Positions 7,414 through 15,152 of a DNA stretch of 64,000 bases are shown one piece after another. Under the pieces are notes generated by a model. The model was not told the DNA's origin and did no database searches. It saw only the letters and a list, made by a program, of their open reading frames with translations. Location: positions 164,151-228,150 of the forward strand of contig MEGH01000001.1 of the NCBI GenBank assembly GCA_001725415.1. The letters are read 5' to 3'. Within the stretch, counting starts at the first letter, position 1, and each line of letters opens with the position of its first letter. Made by a program: the position numbers and the translations under genes. The stretch comes from Pseudonocardia sp. SCN 73-27. Its GTDB lineage: Bacteria > Actinomycetota > Actinomycetes > Mycobacteriales > Pseudonocardiaceae.

Positions 7414-7863
7414 ATGATTGCCGCCGTGACCACCGAACCCGGACATGACGTCGCCGCGCACATCGGCCGGCCGTGGGTGCTGCTCGTCGAGGACGAGGCG
7501 GAGTTGGCGGGGACGCTGCCGGTCGGCGCCGCCCGCTTGGCGCTGGACGCGCGCGAGGTCGTCGCGGGTTCGACACGGACTGCGTTGTCGCAGCGCGAAT
7601 GCGACCTGCTCGCGGCGTTGGCGGCGCGGCCGCGGCAGGTGTTCGGGCGTGACGACCTGCTGGCGCCGGCGTTCCAGGAGGCGGAGAACCCGGTGGTCGT
7701 CGACACCTGTGTGCACGACCTGCGGCGCAAGCTCGGTCGCGGTGTCGTCGAGACCGTTCGCGGCCGGGGCTACCGCCTCGGCACACCTCTCCCGGAGGCA
7801 GACGGTCCGGACGGCAGCTCGACGGACGGCGCGGGCGCTACCGCCGACCGGCCGCTCGGATGA
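7414..7863 (+). CDS. OmpR/PhoB-type regulator lacking its receiver core
   Basis: About 149 residues. It opens like a response regulator (WVLLVEDEAELAGTL, acidic pocket D-E) but the next residues PVGAARLALDAREVV belong to the start of the winged-helix effector domain. Roughly 100 residues, including the phospho-acceptor aspartate and switch residues, are missing in frame. The DNA-binding domain is complete: ALSQRECDLLAALAARP, QVFGRDDLLAPAF, VVVDTCVHDLRRKLG and ETVRGRGYRLG. It would bind DNA without phosphorylation control, or be inactive. The stop overlaps the ATG of the histidine kinase gene. It lies divergent to the flavin redox operon and may have controlled it. The ATG at 7414 and a GTG at 7426 are both possible starts. 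Confidence 0.75.
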   Translation: MIAAVTTEPGHDVAAHIGRPWVLLVEDEAELAGTLPVGAARLALDAREVVAGSTRTALSQRECDLLAALAARPRQVFGRDDLLAPAFQEAENPVVVDTCVHDLRRKLGRGVVETVRGRGYRLGTPLPEADGPDGSSTDGAGATADRPLG

Positions 7864-9107
7864 CTCGCGGTGGCGCCACGGGCGAAGCCGTTCTCGCCCG
7901 GCGTGCCGCCGTGCGGCTCGGGGTGCAGGCTGCGGTGCTCGCGGGACTGATCGTCGTCGCGTTGACGGCGGTGGCCATCGTGGTCCTGCTCGACGCGCAG
8001 CGAACCCAGGTCGGCGCGGCGTTGCAGGAGGCGATCGACCGTGCGGACGACGCCACGGACCCGCCTGCGGGCATGTTCCTGGTGTTGCGTGAGCCGACCG
8101 GGTCGGTGAGAGCGACCCCGAGGCTGCCAACCGGTGTCGCGGACCCGAACAGCCTCTCACTGGCCGCAGACGGAGCATCGGTACCGACGAGGGAGCGCAG
8201 TGTTCGTGGGGTGCGGTACGAGATCGCGACGCAGTTGCGTGACGACGGCGTCACCGTCCAGGCGATCCTCGACCTGACGGCCAACCACAGCGCACGCAAC
8301 CAGCTCCTCGCCACCATGTTCGCCACCGGGCTCGCCGGGCTCCTCGTGGCCGGGGCGGCCGGGACCTGGCTCGGCCGCCGGGCCCTGACCCCGCTCTCGG
8401 GTGCGCTGTCGCTGCAACGACGCTTCGTCGCCGACGCGGGCCACGAACTGCGGACCCCGCTGACGTTGCTCGGCACTCGCGCGCAGCTGCTGCGCAGGCG
8501 CCTGCGCCGTGATCCCGACGCCGATCCGCAGCTGCTCGCGGAGGTCGAGGGTGTCGTCAGCGACGCGGGCCGACTCACCGCGATCCTCGAGGACCTGTTG
8601 CTCGCCGCCGATCCGTTGGGCGTGCGGCCCCGCGAGCCGGTGGACCTGGCCGAGCTGTGCCGCGACGTGCTCGCCGCCGCGGCAGCCGCCGCCGAGGACC
8701 GAGGCATCGAGTTGCGGCTCGACGTCGAAGGAGCCGTGCGGGCCGTCGGATCCACGGCGGCCCTGCGTCGGGCGGTCACCGCGCTGATCGACAACGCCGT
8801 GCGGCACGCGACCCACACCGTCGACGTCAGGGTGCGCTCCGAGGGTGCCACCGCCGCCCTCGAGGTCGCCGATGACGGGAGCGGCGTCGATCCGGCGGTG
8901 GCGCCTCGGCTGTTCGAACGGTTCGCCACGGCCGCTCGGCCGGGGGAGTCGGGTGAGCGTCGCTACGGTCTCGGCCTCGCCCTCGTGGCGGAGATCGCAA
9001 CCGCCCACGAGGGCCGGGTGACACTCCTGGGCACCACCGGCGGCGCCACGTTCCGGCTCTCGATTCCCGCCGCCGACCCGTCTTCACAGCCTCCAAGGAA
9101 GCTCTGA
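7860..9107 (+). CDS. Membrane sensor histidine kinase
   Basis: 415 residues. A first membrane helix (VQAAVLAGLIVVALTAVAIV, about residues 22-42), an outer sensor region to about residue 145, a second helix (LLATMFATGLAGLLVAG), then the phospho-acceptor box FVADAGHELRTPLTLL near residue 190. The HATPase has the N box LIDNAVRHATH, a G1 motif VADDGSGVDP, and YGLGLALV. HAMP is short or absent. It is the ordinary partner of the adjacent OmpR-type regulator (ATGA overlap), but that regulator now lacks the phosphorylation site, so the kinase either signals elsewhere or is stranded. Confidence 0.9.
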   Translation: MTRGGATGEAVLARRAAVRLGVQAAVLAGLIVVALTAVAIVVLLDAQRTQVGAALQEAIDRADDATDPPAGMFLVLREPTGSVRATPRLPTGVADPNSLSLAADGASVPTRERSVRGVRYEIATQLRDDGVTVQAILDLTANHSARNQLLATMFATGLAGLLVAGAAGTWLGRRALTPLSGALSLQRRFVADAGHELRTPLTLLGTRAQLLRRRLRRDPDADPQLLAEVEGVVSDAGRLTAILEDLLLAADPLGVRPREPVDLAELCRDVLAAAAAAAEDRGIELRLDVEGAVRAVGSTAALRRAVTALIDNAVRHATHTVDVRVRSEGATAALEVADDGSGVDPAVAPRLFERFATAARPGESGERRYGLGLALVAEIATAHEGRVTLLGTTGGATFRLSIPAADPSSQPPRKL

Positions 9108-9161
9108 GATTGCGCCGCGACGATCGGAGCCGTACCTGACCGACTGCGGAAGGCCTGATCG

Positions 9162-9725
9162 TTGCCCACGTTCATGTTCGGACTTCCGTTGCACCCCTTG
9201 GTGGTCCACGCGGTCATCGTGTTGGTCCCGGCGGCCGTGATCGGATCGGTGCTGGTCGCGGTGTGGCCGCGCGTCCGTGCCCGGTGGGCATGGCCGGTCG
9301 TCGCGCTCACCGCCATGGCGACGCTCGCCATCCCCGTCGCCACCAGCACCGGGGAAGGCCTGGAACGCAACATCCCCCGCACCCCGTCGATCCAGGCGCA
9401 CGTCGAGCTGGGGGACCAGCTGCTGGTCTTCGTCGCCGCGATGCTGGTGTGCGTGGCGGCACTCGTGGCGCTCGACCGCATGCGCCGCCGTCGCACCGCG
9501 GACGCGACGCTGGCCGCACACCGGGCCGGACCCGGCACCATGGCCGCGCCGCGGATCCGCGATGGTCAGGCCCAGGTAGCCGCCCTCGTGCTGGCCGTGC
9601 TCACGGTAGGGTTCGCGCTGGTGTCGGCGGTGCAGGTCGTCCGCATCGGTGACAGTGGCGCCCGCGCCGCGTGGGGGAGTCTCCAGTACGCGCCGCAGCC
9701 ATGGCCGGTCGGGCGTGACGGGTGA
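9162..9725 (+). CDS. DUF2231-type four-helix membrane protein
   Basis: About 187 residues with four predicted membrane helices. The opening MFGLPLHPLVVHAVIVLVP carries the HPxxVH pair of histidines typical of DUF2231 proteins, which are thought to be haem or quinone associated but are uncharacterised. A second region SIQAHVELGDQLLVFVAAML is also family-like. The TTG start at 9162 follows GCGGAAGG at a normal distance; an ATG at 9174 is an alternative. It follows the histidine kinase by about 55 bases and may be co-transcribed. Confidence 0.7.
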   Translation: MPTFMFGLPLHPLVVHAVIVLVPAAVIGSVLVAVWPRVRARWAWPVVALTAMATLAIPVATSTGEGLERNIPRTPSIQAHVELGDQLLVFVAAMLVCVAALVALDRMRRRRTADATLAAHRAGPGTMAAPRIRDGQAQVAALVLAVLTVGFALVSAVQVVRIGDSGARAAWGSLQYAPQPWPVGRDG

Positions 9726-9731
9726 GCACCC

Positions 9732-10016
9732 CGTGGAGTCCACGCCGGCGTCCCAGTTCACGACTCCGGCGGTATCAGCGCAGGTCGGGCGGCGAGACGT
9801 GGTCCCAGATGCTGTCCCCGCTGTAGCGGCGACAGCGCTTCCCCTGAATCTGCCACGGCCCAGACTCTGCGGGCACGTCACGTCACGGGAGTCGCACCGA
9901 TGGCGGTAGACGATCCCCTCGGCCACCGGGCGGCCGTCGCGGAACTGACGGCCGCAACGACCAGTCGACGACGGCAGCAGCGTGGCGATCGGCGCCCACA
10001 CTGGACGTCGGAGTGC
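9732..10016 (-). mobile_element. IS5-family (DUF4096) transposase remnant
   Basis: The minus strand reads WAPIATLLPSSTGRCGRQF, then RDGRPVAEGIVYRHRC and, after frame changes, KRCRRYSGDSIWDHV and DTAGVVNWDAGVDST. These follow the order of the N-terminal DUF4096 domain of IS5/IS427-type transposases (LLP-x-GRRGRPFRD, GIxYRYR, KRHRRYSxDGxWD, VDWxVSVDST). Several frameshifts interrupt it and the DDE catalytic part is missing. No terminal inverted repeats or target duplications could be identified. It marks an old insertion at the left edge of a lower-GC segment. Confidence 0.65.
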
Positions 10017-10330
10017 AGCGCAGTCCGCGACACCGATCACGCATCTCTCGACCACGAGCTCCCATTCGGGAGACACAGCCCTTAGCCCTAATTGGCTGAC
10101 CGTCTTCGGCGGGCGATCGGCCTCGAGGAACTGCCACCTCCAGGCCCCGGCGCGCGACAGCCCGCTCGACGGCGGGACTGTTCGCCCTGGCCCCCCGTTT
10201 ACCGTCCGCTAAGCAGTCGCGTGTCGACCTGTAACTGAACCTCGCCTATCGTTCGGATCCGAGGATCCTTTGAAGTCTGGCGTCAATTTCAGATGCGGCG
10301 GGGTTGACCTTGAATGGCGTACGGAAATAC
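10017..10330. other. Intergenic stretch without a recognised gene
   Basis: No reading frame in either direction looks like a real protein. The composition becomes less GC-rich toward 10250, where AT-containing sequence (AACCTCGCCTATCGTTCGG) appears. No clear promoter or terminator hairpin was found. Confidence 0.4.
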
Positions 10331-10435
10331 ATGTCGAACGTGGGGCGCCTACTTGTGTTGGTCGGCGCGGGCAGTTTCATCGTCGGGTTGGCGATCGCGG
10401 CTGTCCTCACGGCAGTGCTGCTGGTTCTCGGGTGA
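10331..10435 (+). CDS. Possible 34-residue single-helix membrane peptide
   Basis: ATG to TGA encodes MSNVGRLLVLVGAGSFIVG followed by LAIAAVLTAVLLVLG, a short basic start and one continuous hydrophobic helix. Real single-pass peptides of this size exist in actinobacteria, but the upstream ACGGAAA is a poor ribosome site and nothing around it helps. It could be chance. Confidence 0.25.
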   Translation: MSNVGRLLVLVGAGSFIVGLAIAAVLTAVLLVLG

Positions 10436-11106
10436 CCGCCCCGCTACAGCTTTGCGCGCTGACTTCACGGTCGCGAGATCACGCTGTGCGAGACCAGTCC
10501 GACCGTGACGACAGAGGAGATCGTCTCCGCAGAAAGGAGGCAGACCAGCGATCTGCGAACCGTGCACGGTGTCGCGTCGGACGGCGAGGTCGTCATCAGC
10601 GTGCACAAGCGGGCGGCCCGGACGTGGCCACGGGATTGCGGCGTCGTCTCCTACGCACTCACCACCGGTGAGCATCTTCCGCGCCGAGGACGACATCCAT
10701 TCAGTCCTGGCAGGCGCGATCTCGGATCGTCGTTCGGGACAGCTCGCGGGCGGTGAGGCCGCGCCCGTCTATGACCCATGCCGTGCTCGACGTCCGCGCC
10801 CCCCCGGGACCCTTGCCCTCGTATCGCGAATCGCGAAGGGGGCCGCGAGGGAGATCGCGGAAAGGATAGGGGTCGGCCCGAGACGTCGGCCGACGCTGAC
10901 CTCCGGTCTCCCGAACCCGAACCCGTCAGTCAACAGTCCGTCCGCGAGCTCGATTGCGCGCAAATCCACCGTGCCCGATATCTGTGCACGGGATACCGAC
11001 GATCGGAACTGGTCCATCGCTTGCTCTGCGACGACCGACAGCTTACGCAGCGCTTGCCTCGCCGCCCACAAACTGGAACCAGACAACCAGGCAAGGGTGA
11101 ATCGCA
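10436..11106. other. Lower-GC region with decayed coding sequence
   Basis: No intact recognised gene on the plus strand. A short plus-strand segment around 10466-10560 reads GREITLCETSPTVTTEEIVS, weakly like the C-terminus of a CoA-transferase beta subunit, but it is preceded by a stop and does not extend. The region is visibly less GC-rich than its surroundings and separates an IS5 remnant from the FkbM gene, as expected for imported or eroded DNA. A possible minus-strand gene overlaps its right half and is listed separately. Confidence 0.35.
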
Positions 11107-11131
11107 ATGATGACAGATCACGTTCAATCAT
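10769..11131 (-). CDS. Hypothetical protein, doubtful
   Basis: 120 residues starting MIERDLSSLRFTLAWLSG with segments such as ALRKLSVVAEQAMDQF and GTVDLRAIELADGLLTDG. Codon third positions are moderately GC-rich, so it looks more protein-like than the other frames here, but no family is recognised and its start overlaps the first codons of the FkbM gene on the other strand. It may be a degraded gene of the same imported segment. Confidence 0.25.
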   Translation of the reverse strand: MIERDLSSLRFTLAWLSGSSLWAARQALRKLSVVAEQAMDQFRSSVSRAQISGTVDLRAIELADGLLTDGFGFGRPEVSVGRRLGPTPILSAISLAAPFAIRDTRARVPGGRGRRARHGS

Positions 11132-12081
11132 CGATCAACGACGGACAGCCCGTGCGATTTTGTCGCAGTGGTCCTGGAATCAGAGATGCTGCTGTTGTGG
11201 CCGTATTACGTGCCGCATTCTTTGTCGTCAACCACACCGTCAGGCGCGGGCACTACACAACGTGCCGCATGGTGGGGACTCTAGCGTCCTCCGGCGCATA
11301 TGCCGAATTTATCGTACCCGGCGGAGGCCGTTTCCGCGCCCATCCACGGGATGGCTATTGGATGCGGAGCTTGTCCGTGCAGCGACGTTACGAGCCCGAA
11401 CTGCTCCCCGTCGTTGAGAAGGCCTTGCAGGTGGGCATGCGGTTCCTGGACTGCGGAGCCAACCTTGGATGGTGGGCGGTGATCGCAGGCTCAACTCAGC
11501 AGGGTCCCGAACGGGTGCTGGCCGTAGAGGCCTCGCCCTCGACATTCCGGGGTCTATCGGAAAACCATCGTCTAAACGGAGACACCTTCCGCACGCTGCA
11601 GGCCGCTGTGTGGTCGCGCAGCGGCGAGACCGTCGACTTCGTCGAGGCCCGCGAAAGTGCGGCATCGAGCGTGGCGCAGACGAGCCTCCCGATGATGGTC
11701 ACGGGCCGTCATCGTCGTGTTCCGACCGCGACATTGGATGAACTACTCACCGCGGTTGCGCCCGATGGGGAGCCCGTGTTGTGCAAACTCGACGTGGAGG
11801 GTGCGGAGGTCGAAGCGTTGAGCACGTCGGAGCTGATTCGCAGTGGCGATGTTGCCGTCGTGTTCGAGGATCACGGCAGCGATCCGACGAGCGCCACGTC
11901 CATGTGGTTCCTCGAACGCGGCTACATCGTGCACGTCCCAGCCCCCGACGGGACCCTGATGCGCATAACCGACATTGCGTCGATCAACGCGTTCAAGGTC
12001 GACCCTGCGCGCGGTTACAACTTCCTTGCGTGGGCGGTGGGCGGCGCCGCCGAGCAGCTGTTCGGACCGCAGGTGCGTTGA
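11107..12081 (+). CDS. FkbM-family methyltransferase
   Basis: 324 residues. After an N-terminal segment of about 100 residues comes the FkbM fold: MRFLDCGANLGWWAVIAGS (motif I), ERVLAVEASPSTFRGLSENH (acidic ribose-binding residue), and CKLDVEGAEVEALS, the D-x-E-G-x-E motif typical of FkbM O-methyltransferases. Relatives methylate hydroxyls of sugars, polyketides or glycolipids; the substrate is not deducible. AAGGG lies about nine bases before the ATG. Codon use and GC are lower than in the flanks, and the gene sits between an IS5 remnant and a long hairpin, suggesting acquisition by transfer. Confidence 0.85.
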   Translation: MMTDHVQSSINDGQPVRFCRSGPGIRDAAVVAVLRAAFFVVNHTVRRGHYTTCRMVGTLASSGAYAEFIVPGGGRFRAHPRDGYWMRSLSVQRRYEPELLPVVEKALQVGMRFLDCGANLGWWAVIAGSTQQGPERVLAVEASPSTFRGLSENHRLNGDTFRTLQAAVWSRSGETVDFVEARESAASSVAQTSLPMMVTGRHRRVPTATLDELLTAVAPDGEPVLCKLDVEGAEVEALSTSELIRSGDVAVVFEDHGSDPTSATSMWFLERGYIVHVPAPDGTLMRITDIASINAFKVDPARGYNFLAWAVGGAAEQLFGPQVR

Positions 12082-12131
12082 CATCATGACGCGAAGCGAC
12101 GGCGTTGACCTCGGGCCGGCCGCTGAACACG

Positions 12132-12172
12132 CGGGTGAGGTGGAGCTCCCGGCAGGAGCACCACCTCACCCG
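12132..12172. terminator. Long near-perfect hairpin
   Basis: Arms CGGGTGAGGTGG (12132-12143) and CCACCTCACCCG (12161-12172) pair over 12 bp. Inside, GCTCC/GGAGC pair again around a five-base CGGCA loop with a single A-A mismatch between the two stems. It follows the FkbM gene by about 50 bases and lacks a T tract, as most actinobacterial terminators do. It could also be the end of a small mobile repeat. The rest of 12082-12416 shows nothing recognisable. Confidence 0.6.
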
Positions 12173-12416
12173 TTCGAACCTGCCCCACTCGCACACCTCG
12201 AAGACATGTCCGTCAACGTCGCGGCCGGCCTCGACAACACCCGCCAGAACGTCCGGGCCCGTTGAACGAGGGCCTTCGGTACCCACCCACCTGCAGCCAT
12301 CGACTGGCAGAGACACACGAAGAGGCCGCGAATCTGCTTCATCGCGTGCTGCCCAGGCCGAACACCATCGACACATCGGGACGGATCGACTCCCTCCCGC
12401 CCGGCGGCATCCGGCG

Positions 12417-13166
12417 GTGAGCACACTTGGTCCCGTGCTCGTCGATCTGCTGCCGAAACTGCTCGTCGCCTCGGTCGCTGCGTTCGCGCTCGCGTTGCTG
12501 TCCGCGGTGGCCGGGTTCGGCGGTGGGGTGTTGCTCCTGCCAGTGTTCACCGCCCTGTTCGGGCTGCGAGCCGCTATCCCGATCCTCACCCTGACCCAGC
12601 TGTCCAGCAACGGCTCCAGGATCTGGTTCAACCGCAGTGAGCTGCGCTGGTCCCCGATCGGCTGGTTCGCCCTCGGCGCCATCCCCTGCGCCGTCGTCGG
12701 TGGGCTACTCCTCGCGCACGCCCCCCTCTCCCCGCTGAAACGGCTGCTCGGAGCCTTCCTGATCGCCGTCGTCATCTGGCGACGGCTCAGACCCGAACCG
12801 CGGAAGCCCCCTGAACCGGCATTCGGCGCGGTCGGCGCCGTCTCCGGGCTCGGCTCCGCCCTGCTCGGCTCGGTCGGCCCCCTGACTGCCCCGTTCTTCC
12901 TCGCCCTCGGCCTGACCCGCGGCGCCTACATCGGCACCGCGGCCGCCAGCGCGCTGACCATGCATTTCACCAAGATCGCCACCTACGGCGCCGGGGAACT
13001 GCTCACCGCCCAGGTGCTGTTGTTCGGGATCGCTCTCACGCCCGCGTCACTGCTCGGCACCTGGGCCGGCAAAAAGATCGTCGGCTGCATCAGCGACCAC
13101 CTCTTCGTACTGCTCGTCGAGATCGGTCTGATCGTTGCGGGCGTGATCTTCCTGCTCGGTCTGTGA
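12417..13166 (+). CDS. TauE/SafE-family sulfite/anion exporter
   Basis: 249 residues with about eight hydrophobic helices. The first repeat shows LLSAVAGFGGGVLLLPVFTALF and LTLTQLSSNGSRIWFN; the second repeat has GAVSGLGSALLGSVGPLTAP and ASALTMHFTKIATYGAG. These are the paired glycine-rich signatures of the TauE/SafE (DUF81) permeases, which export sulfite, sulfoacetate or related organic anions across the inner membrane. GTG at 12417 is used; GTG at 12435 is equally possible because neither has a strong ribosome site. It is intact, in contrast to the TauE fragment at 3.1 kb. Confidence 0.8.
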   Translation: MSTLGPVLVDLLPKLLVASVAAFALALLSAVAGFGGGVLLLPVFTALFGLRAAIPILTLTQLSSNGSRIWFNRSELRWSPIGWFALGAIPCAVVGGLLLAHAPLSPLKRLLGAFLIAVVIWRRLRPEPRKPPEPAFGAVGAVSGLGSALLGSVGPLTAPFFLALGLTRGAYIGTAAASALTMHFTKIATYGAGELLTAQVLLFGIALTPASLLGTWAGKKIVGCISDHLFVLLVEIGLIVAGVIFLLGL

Positions 13167-13492
13167 CGTCAAGGCCGATCCGATGGACCGCGAGTTCAGT
13201 CAAGAAGCGCGTCGAACTTCGCAGCCACGCGAGCCGGCTCCGACATCCGTGCTCGGGGCGAGGCCGTCCGGCAGAACCACGAACCCGCTGCCATGACACG
13301 CCGTGTGACACGAAACAACGCGGAATTCCGTCGGGGCGGGGTTCTCCGAGACACCGATGGATGCTGTTGTCGCTGGTAGTGAGCAGGGTCGACGCTGTCG
13401 GCCAGCTGTGCATCCCGGGTCGGGTGGCCGGTCTCGAAGTGCCAAGACCGGCGCGTCCGAACCGGTGGGGCTCGGCCGCGCGAACGTCGGGT
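13167..13492. other. Leader region of sigK without a gene
   Basis: No convincing protein in either direction. The stretch precedes the sigma-factor gene and presumably carries its promoter; no clear -35/-10 pair was identified by eye. Confidence 0.4.
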
Positions 13493-14119
13493 GTGAACGA
13501 TCCGAGAGCCGTTGCGCCGGCGGAACGAGTCGGCGCATCGCCGCCCTCGGACGAGGTGCTGCTCGCCCGCATCGCGGAGGGCCGCACGGAAGCTCTGGCC
13601 GCCTTGTACGACCGGTACGGCCGACGTGCCTGGTCGTTGGCGCGCAGCATCTGTCGTGACGACGCACTCGCCGAGGACGCGGTCCAGGAGGCGTTCCTCG
13701 GCGTCTGGCGGGACGCGAGCAGGTTCGATCCTGATCGCGGCCGCGTCTCCTCGTGGCTGCTCACGGTCGTCCACCGGCGCGCGGTGGACCTGGTGCGGCG
13801 GGAGGAGTCCCGCCGCCGACGCACCACGGTGCTCGACGAGTCGACCGAGCTCCCGGAGCTGCCCGCTGCGGAGAACGAGGCGATCGACGCGGTCGTCGCC
13901 GGATCGGTGCGCAAGGCGATGGGAACGTTGCCGGACGACCAGCGGCGGGCTCTGACGCTCGCCTACTTCGGCGGATACACCCAGCGCGAGGTCGCGGCGC
14001 TGACCGGGGTACCGCTGGGCACCGTGAAGTCGCGAACCTTCGCGGGGCTCGCCCGACTGCGCACGACGTTGGGCGACGCGTTCGGATCGCAGTGCATCAC
14101 CGACCAGGACGTCCGATGA
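13493..14119 (+). CDS. sigK: ECF sigma factor, SigK type
   Basis: 208 residues. Region 2 is seen in ALYDRYGRRAWSLARSICRD and DALAEDAVQEAFLGVWRDAS (the -10 recognition helix), with RGRVSSWLLTVVHRRAVDLV. Region 4 has LPDDQRRALTLAYFGGYTQR and EVAALTGVPLGTVKSRTFAG, the helix-turn-helix for the -35 element. The GTG start gives the usual length. Its stop overlaps the start of an RskA-type anti-sigma gene (ATGA), and a fasciclin lipoprotein gene follows. In Mycobacterium tuberculosis SigK/RskA control the fasciclin-domain antigens MPT70/MPT83, so the order here is strong support for SigK identity. Confidence 0.9.
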   Translation: MNDPRAVAPAERVGASPPSDEVLLARIAEGRTEALAALYDRYGRRAWSLARSICRDDALAEDAVQEAFLGVWRDASRFDPDRGRVSSWLLTVVHRRAVDLVRREESRRRRTTVLDESTELPELPAAENEAIDAVVAGSVRKAMGTLPDDQRRALTLAYFGGYTQREVAALTGVPLGTVKSRTFAGLARLRTTLGDAFGSQCITDQDVR

Positions 14120-14883
14120 CTGCGCGGACGGGGCCGTGCGCGATGAGCAGGCATGTCGCCGGGCACGCCCTGCACGCGCTGGAGCCGGACGAGGAGCTCG
14201 CGGTCACGGCGCACCTCCGCGGCTGCGCCGAGTGCGCCCAGGCTCTGCGTGGTCACCACGCGGTTCTCGGCGCCCTCGGTGCCGCGGTGCCGAGCACGGC
14301 GCCGCCGCTGCGGTTGCGGGAACGGATCCTGCGCGCCGCGAACGGTGAGCCGGTGTCGCCGCTGCGGGTGGTCGATGGAGGTGCGCCGGCTCCGCCAGCG
14401 CGGGCGCGGACCCTCGGCCGACGCCGGGTGGCGGCGGCCGCGGCGGTGTTCGCGATCGTCATCGGCGGGTTGGCAGGGCAGGCGTCGAGCCTCGCCGGCC
14501 AGCGCGACACCGCGATCGCACAGGCCCAGGAGCTGGGGCGCATCGTCACGGGGCTGGACACACCGGGGAGTAGGCACGCGACCCTGACCGACGGGCACGG
14601 CGCGCCGGTCGCGGCGGTCGTCGTCGGTTCCGGGGCCGTCCAGGTGGTGACGGCCGACCTGCGTGCCAACGACGCGACCCGCACCGTCTACGTGCTGTGG
14701 GGTCTCGACGGGGCCGCGGCACCACAAGCGCTCGGCACCTTCGACGCCGGGCCGGCCGCCCCGGAGGTTGTGCGGATCGCGTCGACGGCCCCCGTGTCGG
14801 CATACGCGGTGTCGGTGGAGCCGGGCCGCGCCGCGCCCGCTGCGCCGACGGAGGTCGTCGCCAGCGGGCAGGTCGTCGTCTGA
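14116..14883 (+). CDS. rskA: Anti-sigma-K factor RskA family
   Basis: 255 residues. The N-terminal anti-sigma domain has the zinc-type H-x3-C-x2-C pattern in VAGHALHALEPDEELAVTAH followed by LRGCAECAQAL. One membrane helix (VAAAAAVFAIVIGGLAGQAS, about residues 97-116) separates it from an extracytoplasmic RskA domain (VVTADLRANDATRTVYVLWG, TEVVASGQVVV). Such proteins hold the sigma factor at the membrane until regulated proteolysis; a rhomboid and other proteases exist elsewhere but no site-2 protease is in this window. Translational coupling with sigK ensures balanced production. Confidence 0.9.
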   Translation: MTARTGPCAMSRHVAGHALHALEPDEELAVTAHLRGCAECAQALRGHHAVLGALGAAVPSTAPPLRLRERILRAANGEPVSPLRVVDGGAPAPPARARTLGRRRVAAAAAVFAIVIGGLAGQASSLAGQRDTAIAQAQELGRIVTGLDTPGSRHATLTDGHGAPVAAVVVGSGAVQVVTADLRANDATRTVYVLWGLDGAAAPQALGTFDAGPAAPEVVRIASTAPVSAYAVSVEPGRAAPAAPTEVVASGQVVV

Positions 14884-14971
14884 CGACTACGCGGCCGGCG
14901 CGCCTGGTTCGAATTGTGTGGTGATTCCGACAGGAATTTCCGGCGTTGTTGCGGAGCGATTCGCTGGGCAC

Positions 14972-15001
14972 CGGTTACTGCGTCTCCTGCGTGCGTAACC
15001 G
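14972..15001. promoter_or_regulatory. Dyad in the fasciclin leader
   Basis: CGGTTAC (14972-14978) and GTAACCG (14995-15001) form a perfect 7-bp inverted repeat with a 16-base spacer in the 269-bp leader between rskA and the fasciclin gene. It could be an operator or an mRNA element. No SigK-like promoter (CCATCC-type -35) could be assigned with confidence. Confidence 0.3.
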
Positions 15002-15152
15002 TCTCACCACCTGGGCAGATGTCACCTGATCGGAGTCGAACCGGATCGGCGGTGAATTCGAAGCGGAAGTTTCCGTGAACCGCCCGGCTCCCTTGTCGCG
15101 AAAGTTCGATGACAGGCCCGGACGAGCCGGGCCGAAAGCACTGGAGAATCCG

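Noticed and set aside
10466-10560. Plus-strand segment resembling a CoA-transferase beta-subunit end (GREITLCETSP...TTEEIVS)
   Set aside because: Only about 20 residues agree, an in-frame stop precedes it, and the sequence after it does not continue the family; too weak to call even as a pseudogene.
9162-13166. CRISPR array or integrative element in the low-GC segment
   Set aside because: No regularly spaced repeats, integrase, tRNA gene or att-like direct repeats were found.
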